NCBI RefSeq assembly: GCF_016741815.1
Contig: NZ_JAERRJ010000020.1
Location: 16,230 to 80,229, forward strand
Direction: 5' to 3'
Source: Nocardia acididurans
GTDB lineage: Bacteria; Actinomycetota; Actinomycetes; Mycobacteriales; Mycobacteriaceae
DNA length: 64,000 nucleotides
The translations under genes were made by a program, and so were the position numbers. Under the pieces are notes generated by a model, which did no database searches, was not told the DNA's origin, and saw nothing but the letters and a program-made list of their open reading frames with translations. Positions 25,633-34,587 of this stretch are shown piece after piece. Every line of letters starts with the position of its first letter. Position 1 is the first letter of the stretch.

Positions 25633-27021
25633 ATGGCGCAGGAGATTCCCACCTCACGGGTCCGGCGCGGGGCCGCCATGGGCAAACTGGTTGCGGCGCA
25701 GGCCGTGCGCGGCGCGGGCGTGACACTGTCGGCGGTGCGCGACAGCGACGCGGAACGCGATGCCCGGATCGAGCGCGCCCTCGCCGACGCCGCCGAGGAC
25801 ATCGTCACCGTGCTGGGCAGCATGAAGGGTCTGGCCATGAAGGCCGGACAGCTGCTCTCGACCTTCGACGTGCTCTCGGTGTTCGGCACGAATTCCCTGA
25901 CGCCGCAACAGCGGGAGCGGTTCCAACGCAAGCTGTCGGCGCTCTACGACAGTGCGCCGCAGGTGCCGTTCGCCAAGATGCGGGCGGTGCTGGAGGCCGA
26001 GTACGGGCGGCCGCTCGAGCAGGTCTTCGCCGAATTCGACCCCGAGCCGATCGGGGCGGCGTCGATCGGGCAGGTGTATCGCGCGCAGCTCACCGACGGG
26101 CGGGCCGTCGCGGTCAAGGTGCAGTACCCGGGGGTCGCGGTCGCCGTGCGCGCGGATCTGAAGAACCTCAACCTGGTGGTGCGGCTGGTGCGGACCATCA
26201 CGCCCGCGCTGTCCGACCACGCGCTGATGCGGGAACTCACCTCGCATCTGGCCGCCGAGACCGACTATCGGGTCGAGGCCGCGCATCATCAGGGGGCGGC
26301 CGAGATGTACCGGGGGCATCCGTTCATCCGGGTTCCCGAGGTGGTGACCGAGATGTGCACCGAACGGGTGCTGGTCACCGAACTGGCCGAGGGCAGCCGG
26401 TTCGACGATATCGCCGCGCTGGCCGCCGCCGAGCGCGACCGGGTGGGTGAGATCCTGTTCCGCTTCTTCGCCGGAACCATGTTGCGCGAGCGCCGTTTCA
26501 CCGCCGACCCGCATCCGGGCAATGTGCTGCTCGCACCGGACGGGAAGGTGATCTTTCTCGATTTCGGCCTGTTCAAGCATATGGACGATGCCGCCGTCGA
26601 CTTCGAAATCGCGTGCGCCCGAGCCGCTATCGAGTACCGCGCCACCGATCTGCGCGTGATGCTGGTCGAATACGGTGTGCTGGAACAGAATTCGCCGGTC
26701 ACCTCCGAACTGTGCCTGCGGCTGTTCCGGGAGGCGTCCGGCTGGCTGCTGACCGACGCCGAGATCCGGATCGCCGAGAACACCGCGGCGAGGGCCATCC
26801 TCGCGTTCGCCGACCCGCGCCGCGGCTACTTCGAGCACTGGCGGCACGAGTACGCTCCCGCCGAGCATGCCATCGCGCGGCGCGTGGAGTACGGCACGCT
26901 CGCGCTGCTCGGCAAGCTGCGGGCCGCCGCGAATTGGCATCGCATCGCGCGGGAATGGTTCTACGGTGAGCCGCCGTGCACGGAACTCGGTGCGCTGGAA
27001 CAGCAGTGGCTGGCACAGTGA
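25633..27021 (+). CDS. ABC1/UbiB (AarF) family atypical kinase
   Basis: 462 residues from ATG 25633 with GAGGAGG eight nt upstream. Motifs of the ABC1 family: KGLAMKAGQLLS (the KxGQ motif, about residues 70-81), AVKVQYPGV with the ATP-binding lysine, DPHPGN (Asp292) and FLDFGLF (about 309-315). The family supports quinone and lipid biology in membranes and has atypical ATPase/kinase activity. In mycolic-acid bacteria the quinone is menaquinone. It is followed by a lipoprotein that starts 5 nt downstream. Confidence 0.9.
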   Translation: MAQEIPTSRVRRGAAMGKLVAAQAVRGAGVTLSAVRDSDAERDARIERALADAAEDIVTVLGSMKGLAMKAGQLLSTFDVLSVFGTNSLTPQQRERFQRKLSALYDSAPQVPFAKMRAVLEAEYGRPLEQVFAEFDPEPIGAASIGQVYRAQLTDGRAVAVKVQYPGVAVAVRADLKNLNLVVRLVRTITPALSDHALMRELTSHLAAETDYRVEAAHHQGAAEMYRGHPFIRVPEVVTEMCTERVLVTELAEGSRFDDIAALAAAERDRVGEILFRFFAGTMLRERRFTADPHPGNVLLAPDGKVIFLDFGLFKHMDDAAVDFEIACARAAIEYRATDLRVMLVEYGVLEQNSPVTSELCLRLFREASGWLLTDAEIRIAENTAARAILAFADPRRGYFEHWRHEYAPAEHAIARRVEYGTLALLGKLRAAANWHRIAREWFYGEPPCTELGALEQQWLAQ

Positions 27022-27025
27022 GTGG

Positions 27026-28150
27026 ATGCGTGGGAGTGCGAGGCCGTGGCGGGATGCGGGGCGCGCACGCGCCGCGCTGCTGGCGCTGTCGCTGCTCGCG
27101 CTCGCCGGGTGCGCGGCTCCGGTCACGCGGACCGACCCGGAGTGGACCGAACTGAGCGCGCCCGCGGCCGGGGCGCGGGTGCTGGCCGTGGTTCCGTTCG
27201 AGGGGAAACTGTTGCTGCTCGGATCCGTTCCCGGACCGGACGGGCGCTCCCCCGCCGCCTGGACGACCTCGGACGGCGATGGCTGGAACCCTGTGCGGAT
27301 CCAGCCGGAGAGTGGATACGGCGCTGTCGCGGAACTGGTTTCGGCCGGGGTGGGCGATCGGATCGTCGCGCTGGGGCAGGCGTCGGGCGGCGCGCATTTC
27401 CATCCGCGTATGACGGTGTGGGCCGGGGATGCCGCGGCGCTCAGGGAGTCACCGCAGGTGGTCGAACAGTTCGGTGGGCCGCGCGCACTCGGGGTGTACG
27501 CGGCGGCGGCGCACGGCGGGACCGGGGTCCTGGTGGGCGGTTGGACCGGTGGCAGCGGGCGGCCCGGGGCCACGGTGTGGGTCACCGCAGATGGCCTGCG
27601 GTGGGATCGCCTCGCGGATGATCCGGCCCTGGCCGCGGGCTCCGGCGAGACGACGGGGGCGAGCGGTGGGGCGGCCACGCCGAGCGGATACCTCGTGGTG
27701 GGCAACAGCATTCGCGGGATGGAGTATCAACCACTGGAATGGATTTCAGCGGATGGCCGAGCCTGGGAGCGAAAAGTGCTGCCCGGCAGCGGCGTTGCCG
27801 ATCGCGTCGGATGCGACGACCGAGGGTGCGTGGTGGTGGGCAAGACGGTCGGTGCGCGTCCCCAGCTGCAGTGCTGGCCCAGCCCCTCGACGGTCGTGAC
27901 CGGGCCACAGGACGAGTCCCTCGACATCACCCAGGTCGTACTGCGAGCGGCCCGGGTGCTGATCACCATCCGGGCCGGTGGGACGGCGCGGCTGCTGTCC
28001 GCCGCGCGCGACTGCACCGGCCTGCGCGAGATCCCATTACCCGCCGTCGCGCCGAAGGCCTTCCTCGGTGCCCTCGGTGACGGAATCCTGCTGGCCACCA
28101 CCGATCCCGCTGGTGACAGCCGAATCTGGTTGCACACCAACGCCTTCTGA
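27026..28150 (+). CDS. Lipoprotein with beta-propeller-like repeats
   Basis: 374 residues from ATG 27026, just after the kinase stop. The signal ends with the lipobox LALAGC, so the protein is lipid-anchored outside. The mature part repeats segments with Trp/Asp motifs: WTTSDGDGWNPV, VWVTADGLRWDRL, EWISADGRAWERKVL. These are spaced 110-150 residues apart and read like BNR/sialidase-type blades. A Cys pair (DRVGCDDRGC) may form a disulfide. Probably a surface-binding or stabilising protein; no catalytic residues are apparent. Confidence 0.78.
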   Translation: MRGSARPWRDAGRARAALLALSLLALAGCAAPVTRTDPEWTELSAPAAGARVLAVVPFEGKLLLLGSVPGPDGRSPAAWTTSDGDGWNPVRIQPESGYGAVAELVSAGVGDRIVALGQASGGAHFHPRMTVWAGDAAALRESPQVVEQFGGPRALGVYAAAAHGGTGVLVGGWTGGSGRPGATVWVTADGLRWDRLADDPALAAGSGETTGASGGAATPSGYLVVGNSIRGMEYQPLEWISADGRAWERKVLPGSGVADRVGCDDRGCVVVGKTVGARPQLQCWPSPSTVVTGPQDESLDITQVVLRAARVLITIRAGGTARLLSAARDCTGLREIPLPAVAPKAFLGALGDGILLATTDPAGDSRIWLHTNAF

Positions 28151-28161
28151 GGGCGGGGCAC

Positions 28162-28461
28162 TCAGCCGACGGTGAGTTCGACGCGCACCGGACTGCCCGG
28201 CGTCAACCCCTCCGCCGTGCGCACGGCCTTCTTGATCGGCAGCACATAGGTGCCCCGCTTCTTGTCGGGAAATACCGAGGTGCCCCAGCGGCTCGCGCCC
28301 ACGACGACCCGCACCCGCACGGATCCGAATCCCCCGGCCCGCTGCCCGTACAGCTCCTCGATCTCATCGGCGGCGTCCTCGGGCAGGCTCACGAAGTACC
28401 AGGAGGCTTGGCTTTCCCACTCCCAGAGCTCGGCCGTGAATTCGTACCGCGATGTCGCCAT
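28162..28461 (-). CDS. DUF1905 domain protein
   Basis: 99 residues from ATG 28461. FTAELWEWESQASWYFVSLPEDAADEIEELY then VRVRVVVGASRWGTSVFPDKKRGTYVLPIKKAVRTAEGLTPGSPVRVELTV is a whole DUF1905 domain, a small beta-barrel often found next to or fused with YdeI-type domains. Function unknown. It is convergent with the lipoprotein gene. Confidence 0.82.
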   Translation of the reverse strand: MATSRYEFTAELWEWESQASWYFVSLPEDAADEIEELYGQRAGGFGSVRVRVVVGASRWGTSVFPDKKRGTYVLPIKKAVRTAEGLTPGSPVRVELTVG

Positions 28462-28690
28462 GTCCAGACCGTAGCGGGAGGCACCGACATCGACGAGCAT
28501 CGCGAGCGTGGGCGGATGCCCGTCCCGGCAGAGCGGAGGGCCGGCCAGGACGGGCTTCCTTGTGCCGCAGCGGTGTTGCGGAAACGGCACTCGTCAAACG
28601 GTAGCGGGGCAATCGCGCAGCCACCAGGACGGCCGGTGCCATCCGGGCGACGCGCCGTGCCAGCCTGCACCGCGCCGCGCGGGACCGGCT

Positions 28691-29062
28691 TCACACCTCC
28701 AGCTCTTCCTCGATGCCCTTGAGGCGGTGGCGGGCCATCGCGAGATTGGCGCGGGAACGGTCGAGTGCGAGGTAGAGGAACAGGCCCTTGGATTTGCGGC
28801 CGGTCATGGGGCGGATGATGTGGTACTGATTGCCGAGGGTGATGAGGATGTCCTCGATGTCTTCCTTCAGCGCGAGCTGGTCGATGGTGCGCATCTTGGC
28901 GCGGACCACCTCGGTGTTGCCGGCGGCGGCCACCTGCAGGTCGAGGGCCTTCGAGCTGCCGAGCATGCCGAGGGCCATGCCGCTGTTGTAGTCGACCACG
29001 CAGGCGCCGACGGCGCCGTCTATGACCATCATGTCCTTCAGCGCGAGGTCCATGTTTGTCAT
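28691..29062 (-). CDS. Roadblock/LC7 domain protein C
   Basis: 123 residues from ATG 29062; the stop of the upstream gene overlaps it (ATGA). The fold is one roadblock domain: VIDGAVGACVVDYNSGMALGMLGSS, AAAGNTEVVRAKMRTIDQLAL, EDILITLGNQYHIIRPM and GLFLYLALDRSRANLAMARHRLKGIEEEL. Such domains dimerise and act as GTPase-activating or switch proteins (MglB/CvnB type). It is the last gene of a four-gene leftward operon with no Ras-like GTPase in it. Confidence 0.82.
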   Translation of the reverse strand: MTNMDLALKDMMVIDGAVGACVVDYNSGMALGMLGSSKALDLQVAAAGNTEVVRAKMRTIDQLALKEDIEDILITLGNQYHIIRPMTGRKSKGLFLYLALDRSRANLAMARHRLKGIEEELEV

Positions 29063-29586
29063 ATTCGTTCCCTTCTTCTGGTGTTCGTCACCGGAGGCTT
29101 GGTGAGTTCGTGTTTGCCTGCCGGTTCCGGGGCTCGGACTTCCTTGCCGAGGGCTTTGAGGTGATCGGCGATGGCGCGGGCGAGAGGACGGGACTCCAGG
29201 TGCAGACGGCCGACATTGACTGTGGGAGCGGCCAATACGGTGAGCGCGGCCGTCCAGCCCGCCGCGTAGATGACGACGTGGCCGCCGCTGCCCCGCACCA
29301 CCACCTCGTGGAATCCGCCGCCGTGGGCGGTGGTGACGAGGCGGTGTGACAGCGAGAGCTGGGAGGCGGTGAGGGCGGCCATACCGTTGGGTTCGATATG
29401 GGCGGGGAGATCATGGGTGATGAGCAGCCCGTCGATCGAGGCCACCAGCGAACCGGTCAGCTGCGGGACCCGCTCGCGCAGGCCGTGTAGTTCCGGCAGC
29501 AGCACCGTATTCGGGTCGGGGTCGGAATTCGCCACCTTGGTCAACCTCCCTATCAGTTCGCCGAGACGTGTCTTTCTCCCGGTCAC
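29059..29586 (-). CDS. Roadblock/LC7 domain protein B
   Basis: 175 residues from GTG 29586, overlapping the upstream stop (GTGA). LTGSLVASIDGLLITHDLPAHIEPNGMAALTASQLSLSHRLVTTAHGGGFHEVVVRGSGGHVVIYAAG is a roadblock core. The N-terminal ~40 residues and the C-terminal tail (KEVRAPEPAGKHELTKPPVTNTRRRERI) are extra and basic. Translationally coupled on both sides. Confidence 0.82.
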   Translation of the reverse strand: MTGRKTRLGELIGRLTKVANSDPDPNTVLLPELHGLRERVPQLTGSLVASIDGLLITHDLPAHIEPNGMAALTASQLSLSHRLVTTAHGGGFHEVVVRGSGGHVVIYAAGWTAALTVLAAPTVNVGRLHLESRPLARAIADHLKALGKEVRAPEPAGKHELTKPPVTNTRRRERI

Positions 29587-30749
29587 GCCAGCTCCTGCAG
29601 GGCCGCCCGCAGCCGGATGAGCATGTCGCGGTCGGCGGGCTCCCAGCTCTCGGGCGCGGGGGTGAGCGCGGCCTGCCGGACGCGGCGGCGCGGCAGCGGG
29701 GCCGGGCCGCCGGGCGTCGGCGCCTGGATCTCCGGGTCGCCGTGCTGGATGGAAGCCGGTGCGGCGGCGGGCGGTTCGATGAGACCGGCGGCGGTCATAT
29801 CGCGCACGGCCTGCAGGCAGCCGTAGGCGGTGCGGTCGAGGGTGCGCGCGATGGCGGTGACGCTGCGGCGCGCGTCGGCGGCGGCCAGCACCTCGGCCTG
29901 GCCGGCGGTGAGAACCACCCGGCGGTGCGCGATGCGGCGCGCGGGGACCACGGCGGCGCGGTCCACCAGCTCGGTATGCCACGGGCCGGGGTCGAGCGCG
30001 CCGCGGCGATCGCATTCGTGGATCACCACGCGCGGGGTGACGGCGCACAGGTCCGACAGCCAGTGCGCGGGCGCGGATTCGAACTCGACCGGGCCGGGCG
30101 CGGCCAGCAGCAGATACGCGGCATCGAAAATCGACAGCAGCACAAGGGTTTCCAGGCGCGGGCGGGATACGACGGCGAGGCGCGGTGCGGTGGCAGAGCT
30201 CTGCCCCGGGGTATCGGCGGTGCCGAGCTCGGGCAGTGCGGCCGCGGGCCCGAGTCCGCGCGGGGCCGACCACTGCCCGGCGGGATCGCGGACGGGTGCG
30301 GTGGACAACTGCCCGGCGCGATCGCGTTCGGACGCCGTGCCGAACCGGGCGGGATCGAGCAGGCCGGAGGCCGTGCGCTGTTCGGCCGGGCGCTGCTGGC
30401 GCAGGGCGCCCAGCGCACCGGCCGCGCGGGCGTGCTTCGCGGCGTCGGTGGTCGTCAGCGGTTGCGCCACAGCGGTGGACGCGGCGGTCTGCCGGAGCGG
30501 GACGGCTGCCCGCCGGGCCGCGGGCGTCCCCGTGATTGCGCTCGGGTCGCCGGTGGCGGCGCGCTGCCAGGCGTCGGCGCTGGCGGCACCGGCGGCGATG
30601 ACGAGGCGGTCCAGGGCGGTGGTGCGGCGGCAGTCGACGCAGGCGATGGCGCCGTCGGTGAGGTGGAATGCGCCGTCGGCGGTGCGTAATACGCCGGTGC
30701 GCCTTTCCTTTTCCAGGCGTTGCAGTTCGGTCGCCAGTTCAACGCCCAT
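29583..30749 (-). CDS. DUF4388-like/PATAN-type protein of the roadblock operon
   Basis: 388 residues from ATG 30749. Residues 1-60 (LATELQRLEKERRTGVLRT, DGAFHLTDGAIACVDCRRTT) resemble the N-terminal unit of DUF4388/PATAN proteins, which mediate protein contacts in bacterial GTPase and roadblock systems. Residues ~60-190 are low-complexity Ala/Pro/Arg-rich linker. The C-terminal half holds LETLVLLSIFDAAYLLLAAPGPVEFE and a winged-helix-like VLTAGQAEVLAAADARRSVTAIARTL segment. It overlaps the upstream roadblock gene by 11 nt and the downstream one by 4 nt. Confidence 0.65.
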   Translation of the reverse strand: MGVELATELQRLEKERRTGVLRTADGAFHLTDGAIACVDCRRTTALDRLVIAAGAASADAWQRAATGDPSAITGTPAARRAAVPLRQTAASTAVAQPLTTTDAAKHARAAGALGALRQQRPAEQRTASGLLDPARFGTASERDRAGQLSTAPVRDPAGQWSAPRGLGPAAALPELGTADTPGQSSATAPRLAVVSRPRLETLVLLSIFDAAYLLLAAPGPVEFESAPAHWLSDLCAVTPRVVIHECDRRGALDPGPWHTELVDRAAVVPARRIAHRRVVLTAGQAEVLAAADARRSVTAIARTLDRTAYGCLQAVRDMTAAGLIEPPAAAPASIQHGDPEIQAPTPGGPAPLPRRRVRQAALTPAPESWEPADRDMLIRLRAALQELA

Positions 30750-31131
30750 GATCGGCTCCGGCCAATTCGGCGAGGATGGTGCGGATCTGAAATCTCGCCA
30801 TGGCGAGATTGCCGGGGTCGTCGTCGAATACGGTGTGGATGAATAGGCGGCCTTCGAAGTCGCCGTCGAGCAAATTCAGGAGGTGGAATCCACGGGTGCC
30901 GTCGATGATGATCTCGCTGATGTCGTCGCCGTCGGCACCGGTGGTGAGCGCTGGGCACGCGAGGATTACGCGGACCACATCGGTGGTCACCGCCGCGTCG
31001 GCGTGCTGGTCGACGCCCTCGTAGACGCCGGCGGAGGCGATGGCCAAACCGCTCGCTCCGTCCACGAGGGTCACGCTGCGCGCACCCGGGATATCCATGA
31101 TGCGTTCGAGGCAGCCATCAATTCCGATCAC
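30739..31131 (-). CDS. Roadblock/LC7 domain protein A
   Basis: 130 residues from GTG 31131. First gene of the operon. LERIMDIPGARSVTLVDGASGLAIASAG, TTDVVRVILACPAL, ISEIIIDGTRGFHLLNLL and RLFIHTVFDDDPGNLAMARFQIRTILAEL show a full roadblock domain with the typical late NLAMAR helix. It resembles CvnB-type proteins, which bind a membrane histidine kinase and a small GTPase, but neither partner gene is present here. Confidence 0.82.
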   Translation of the reverse strand: MIGIDGCLERIMDIPGARSVTLVDGASGLAIASAGVYEGVDQHADAAVTTDVVRVILACPALTTGADGDDISEIIIDGTRGFHLLNLLDGDFEGRLFIHTVFDDDPGNLAMARFQIRTILAELAGADHGR

Positions 31132-31585
31132 CGAACACCGGCCTTGTCATGCGAGGGTTTTCGAGTTCCAGACGCTACACAGGGTTTGCGGGCGGCGTGC
31201 GGGGATTGTGCGAGATTTCTTGACGGCCATCATATTTGGCCGAAAATCCGATAATAATACTTCGCGGTATTCGTTAACTGGCGTGGCTGATATCCGCCGA
31301 GGAATTCGATCGGTGACTCAATTCGGCCCGAAGTGGGGACCAAATACCCTGGCGCGCCTTCGGCGGATCGTCGGCACGTTCGCCGGCGGCGGCCGGACAC
31401 CCGATGTCGGGCACCGGAGACCTCGGCCGCGCGCGGCTTTTGGGAGAGTTGCGGGGATGCAGCTGACCTGCAGCGTGTCGGGATTGTGAAGGTTTCCCGG
31501 CTTCTCTAGTGTCCGGTTCGGGCCCGCATCTCTTCGGCCCGCGCTCGGACGTGGAGACCTCACCCCTCTCGATAAGGAGCATCCG
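31132..31585. other. 454-nt divergent intergenic region
   Basis: Between the roadblock operon start and the metalloprotease start. It has no credible gene. Lower GC at 31220-31280, with ATTTGGCCGAAAATCCGATA and TAATAATACTTCGCGGTATT, suggests the roadblock operon promoter. A second light patch at 31490-31510 (TTTCCCGGCTTCTCTAGTGT) could serve the protease gene. Confidence 0.5.
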
Positions 31586-32827
31586 ATGCGGGTCCGGACC
31601 TGTGCGGCCGTCACCGCCGCGCTCGTGCTGCTCGGTGGCGCACCGGTGTCCTACGCGGCCCCGGTGGGCATGCTCTCCGACAGCGTCGACAGCGACGGTG
31701 ACGCACTGCCCGACAGCTGGGAGCAGTACGGGCTCGATGTGGACGGCGACGGGAATCCGGAGGTGGATCTGCCCGGACTGGGCGCCGACCCGCGGCACAA
31801 GGACATCTTCGTCGAGATGGACTACATGCCGGGGCGGGAGCCGTCGGACGCGGTACTCGCCCGGATCGCGGAGGTGTTCGGGACCAGTCCGGTACCCAAT
31901 CCGGACGGCAGCACGGGCATCGCAATTCATCTGGATCTCGGGACACGTGGGGCGGCCGTGCCGCCCGCCCAGCAGGATCCGGGCACCGGGTCCGCGACGG
32001 GATCGACGGGATCGGCGGGTTCCGCCCAGCCGCAGCGTCCGAAAGCCGGTGCGGGTCGATACGATCTGGGCGGCGGCAATCCGGTGCCGGACGACCCCGA
32101 TCTGAATCCCTCGCTGACCGAGGTCGGGCAGCTGCGCCAGCGGTACTTCGCGCCCGAGCGCGCCTACGTCTTCCACTACATGGTCTGGGGCGATCGGATC
32201 GACGGCTCGTGCAGCAGCGGGCAGGGGTTCGCGATCCCCAACGACACCTTCGTCGTGGCGCTGGGTCCGGCGTGCTTTCCGGAGGTCGCCGAGGATCAGC
32301 AGGTGGGCACGTTCATCCACGAACTCGGCCACAACCTCGGCCTGCAGCACGGCGGGACGGACGGCGTGAACTACAAGCCGAACTACCTGAGCGTCATGAA
32401 CTACTCCTTCCAGATGTTCGGCGTGCCACGATCCGACGGCACCTGGTACTTCGGCTACTCCGATGCCGACCCGGGTCCGCTCGACGAGAATCGGCTCGAC
32501 GAGCAGCGCGGGCTCGGCCCGCTCGGCGCGGGATGGCGGACGGCGTATTCCTGCGGGTTCGCCGCCACCCCGAACCGGTACACCGACCGTTCCGCCGATC
32601 AGCCCATCGACTGGAACTGCGACGGCGAGCACGGTCTCGCCGCGAGCAGCATCAACTCCGACTGGTTACTGAATAACCTTACGGCGCAGAATAATTGGGC
32701 CTCACTCCAGTTCAACGGCGGGGATATCGGCTCGACGTCGAAGTACACCGGCACGCCGCTGCCCGCGCCGGTGGAGCTCGACAGCGTCACCGCGAACGAG
32801 CTGGCCCGGTCACTGCACCGGCACTAG
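31586..32827 (+). CDS. Secreted metzincin-type zinc metalloprotease
   Basis: 413 residues from ATG 31586 with AAGGAG upstream. A signal peptide (TCAAVTAALVLLGGAPVSYAAP) precedes a calcium-type repeat (DSDGDALPDSWE, DVDGDGNPEVD) near residues 35-60. The zinc site is HELGHNLGLQHGG (His245, Glu246, His249, His255) with a Met-turn in LSVMNYSF about 25 residues later, i.e. a complete metzincin signature. A Gly/Ser/Thr linker (TGSATGSTGSAGSAQ) lies between the domains. A secreted protease; the substrate is unknown. Its stop overlaps that of the convergent glycosyltransferase. Confidence 0.88.
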   Translation: MRVRTCAAVTAALVLLGGAPVSYAAPVGMLSDSVDSDGDALPDSWEQYGLDVDGDGNPEVDLPGLGADPRHKDIFVEMDYMPGREPSDAVLARIAEVFGTSPVPNPDGSTGIAIHLDLGTRGAAVPPAQQDPGTGSATGSTGSAGSAQPQRPKAGAGRYDLGGGNPVPDDPDLNPSLTEVGQLRQRYFAPERAYVFHYMVWGDRIDGSCSSGQGFAIPNDTFVVALGPACFPEVAEDQQVGTFIHELGHNLGLQHGGTDGVNYKPNYLSVMNYSFQMFGVPRSDGTWYFGYSDADPGPLDENRLDEQRGLGPLGAGWRTAYSCGFAATPNRYTDRSADQPIDWNCDGEHGLAASSINSDWLLNNLTAQNNWASLQFNGGDIGSTSKYTGTPLPAPVELDSVTANELARSLHRH

Positions 32828-34047
32828 GCGCCGGTCGCCCGGCGCAGCACGATCCGCGCGGCCGCCTCCGCGCCGTCGGTGACGATGCGCGGCCCCAGGG
32901 CGCGGGCCGCCGCCACGGTGTCCGGCGCGAGCGCGTGTTCCAGTGCGGCGGTGAGGGTTTCGACGGTGGGCACGGCCGGTGCGTGCGCCGCGCCGATACC
33001 GAGCGCGGCAATGCGCTCGGCCCAGTAGAACTGGTCGTAGCGCTGCGGCACGATCACCTGCGGCGCGCCGGAGCGGGCGGCCGCGGTGGTGGCGCCCGCG
33101 CCGCCGTGATGCACGACGGCGGCCAGGCGCGGGAACAGCGCCTGCTGATTGACCTCGCCGAGGGACAGGCAGTCCGGCGCGGCGTCGATCAGCGCCAGGT
33201 CCGTCCAGCCGCGCGAGACGATGGCACGACGGCCCAGCGCGCGGGCGGTGTCGATGACCACGCGGCTGAATTCCGGTGCGACGTGCATACTTCCGAAGCC
33301 GAAGTAGAGCGGCGGGTCGCCGGCGGCGAGGAAGTCCTCGAGTTCGGCGGACAGCGGCCGGTCGTCGGGGACGAGCCACGCGCCGGTCTGGGTCACCTCC
33401 AGTTCCGGATTGCCCGGCCACGGGCCGAGCAGTGGATCGGCGGCCAGCAGCGGTGTGGCGCTGAAGATGTGGTCGCGCACGCCGGTGATCGGTTTCAGGC
33501 CGAGCTCCACGCGATGGGCGTTGATGGGGTCGGCGAAGCGGGCGTCCCAGCGCTGCGCGTCCTGCTCCCACTGGGTGCGCGGGTCGGCGGCCGGGTCCAC
33601 GTCGGGCTGGCCCGGGACCGGCGGCATGAACGGCGGCGCGAGCTGATCCGAGGGCAGCGTCACCGGGCAGAAGGAGATGTACGCGTAGGGCAGTCCCCGA
33701 TACTCGGCGATCGAATTCGAGGCGGGCTGCAGGGCCCCGCACGCGACGATGGCGTCGCACTCCGCGGCCGCCGCACCGACCGCCTCGAATTGTTCGGCGA
33801 CGGTGTTCCCGATCATCTGCCGCATGACGGTGACCATGTCCTGCGCCCCGGTGCTCCGCTGCGGCGTGAACTTGCGCACCTCCGGACCCACGGGAACGAA
33901 CGGAATCCCGTAACCGCTGATCAACTCCCCGAAATCCGGCGGCGCGACCAGCCGGACCGCACTGCCCCGCCCCCGCAATGCCAGCGCCAGCGCCAGCATG
34001 GGCTGCACCTCTCCCCGCGATCCAATTGTCGACAGCAGTACTCGCAT
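32824..34047 (-). CDS. GT1-type glycosyltransferase (UGT/GtfA-like)
   Basis: 407 residues from ATG 34047, with GAGGAG upstream. N-terminal MRVLLSTIGSRGEVQPMLALALALRGRG is the usual GT1 entry (GSRGxxQP). The C-terminal donor site is AAVVHHGGAGATTAAARSGAPQVIVPQRYDQFYWAERI, matching the HHGGxGTT box of bacterial macrolide/sterol-type glycosyltransferases. It should add a sugar to a small hydrophobic acceptor. There is no secondary-metabolite cluster around it, so the acceptor is unknown. Confidence 0.87.
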   Translation of the reverse strand: MRVLLSTIGSRGEVQPMLALALALRGRGSAVRLVAPPDFGELISGYGIPFVPVGPEVRKFTPQRSTGAQDMVTVMRQMIGNTVAEQFEAVGAAAAECDAIVACGALQPASNSIAEYRGLPYAYISFCPVTLPSDQLAPPFMPPVPGQPDVDPAADPRTQWEQDAQRWDARFADPINAHRVELGLKPITGVRDHIFSATPLLAADPLLGPWPGNPELEVTQTGAWLVPDDRPLSAELEDFLAAGDPPLYFGFGSMHVAPEFSRVVIDTARALGRRAIVSRGWTDLALIDAAPDCLSLGEVNQQALFPRLAAVVHHGGAGATTAAARSGAPQVIVPQRYDQFYWAERIAALGIGAAHAPAVPTVETLTAALEHALAPDTVAAARALGPRIVTDGAEAAARIVLRRATGA

Positions 34048-34139
34048 GTGAACTCCTCTCGATAGCCAGACCAGCGATTGTGCGGGCTCCCCCGGGCCTT
34101 GCGGCAAGGCCCCACCTGCGATATACAGTGAAATGGGAA

Positions 34140-34163
34140 GAAGCCCGGCGGCAGCCGGGCTTC
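34140..34163. terminator. Hairpin after the DUF2871 gene
   Basis: GAAGCCCGGC (34140-34149), GGCA loop, GCCGGGCTTC (34154-34163), a perfect 10-bp stem between the DUF2871 stop and the start of the GT1 gene. It is followed on the plus strand by TCGTATTTT. Confidence 0.75.
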
Positions 34164-34179
34164 TCGTATTTTCCGGGTG

Positions 34180-34578
34180 TCAGGCCACTCGTTTGCCGAG
34201 GTTGATGAAGAACAGGATCAGGCCGACGGTGAGCACGATGTGGCCCAGGCCCGCGAGTCCGGCGGTGGCCGCACCGGTTTCGACACCGCGCACCTGCTGG
34301 ATCCCGTGCAGGATCATGATGCCGACGGTGAGGGCCACGCCCGCGTTGTAGGTCCGGAAGGACCAGGCGAACAGCGGGCTCGCGGTGAGCCGGAAGGATT
34401 TCTCCAGCGCCAGCAGGATCAGGTGGAACAGCATGCCGAGGGCGAGCAGGTGGGTGTGCACCACCGACAGCTGGGTCTCGCCGTCGAAATCGTTGAGGCT
34501 GGTGAACTCCCGGTAGAACAGCCCGGAGATCAGGCCCGCGATCATGTAGACGTGGGCGGCGTTGTAGATCATGCGCAT
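34180..34578 (-). CDS. DUF2871 membrane protein
   Basis: 132 residues from ATG 34578. Four membrane helices with MIYNAAHVYMIAGLISGLFYREFT, VVHTHLLALGMLFHLILLALE, YNAGVALTVGIMILHGIQQV and GLGHIVLTVGLILFFINLGK. Several His residues (AAHVY, VVHTHLL, ILHGI, LGHIVL) sit in or near the helices, as in heme- or metal-handling membrane proteins, a known feature of DUF2871. Function unknown. It follows the DUF4267 gene by 9 nt. Confidence 0.85.
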   Translation of the reverse strand: MRMIYNAAHVYMIAGLISGLFYREFTSLNDFDGETQLSVVHTHLLALGMLFHLILLALEKSFRLTASPLFAWSFRTYNAGVALTVGIMILHGIQQVRGVETGAATAGLAGLGHIVLTVGLILFFINLGKRVA

Positions 34579-34587
34579 GCCGCCGCC

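Noticed and set aside
28691..31131. Complete conservon (Cvn) operon
   Set aside because: No sensor kinase, DUF742 protein or GTPase is encoded, so only the roadblock component is shared.
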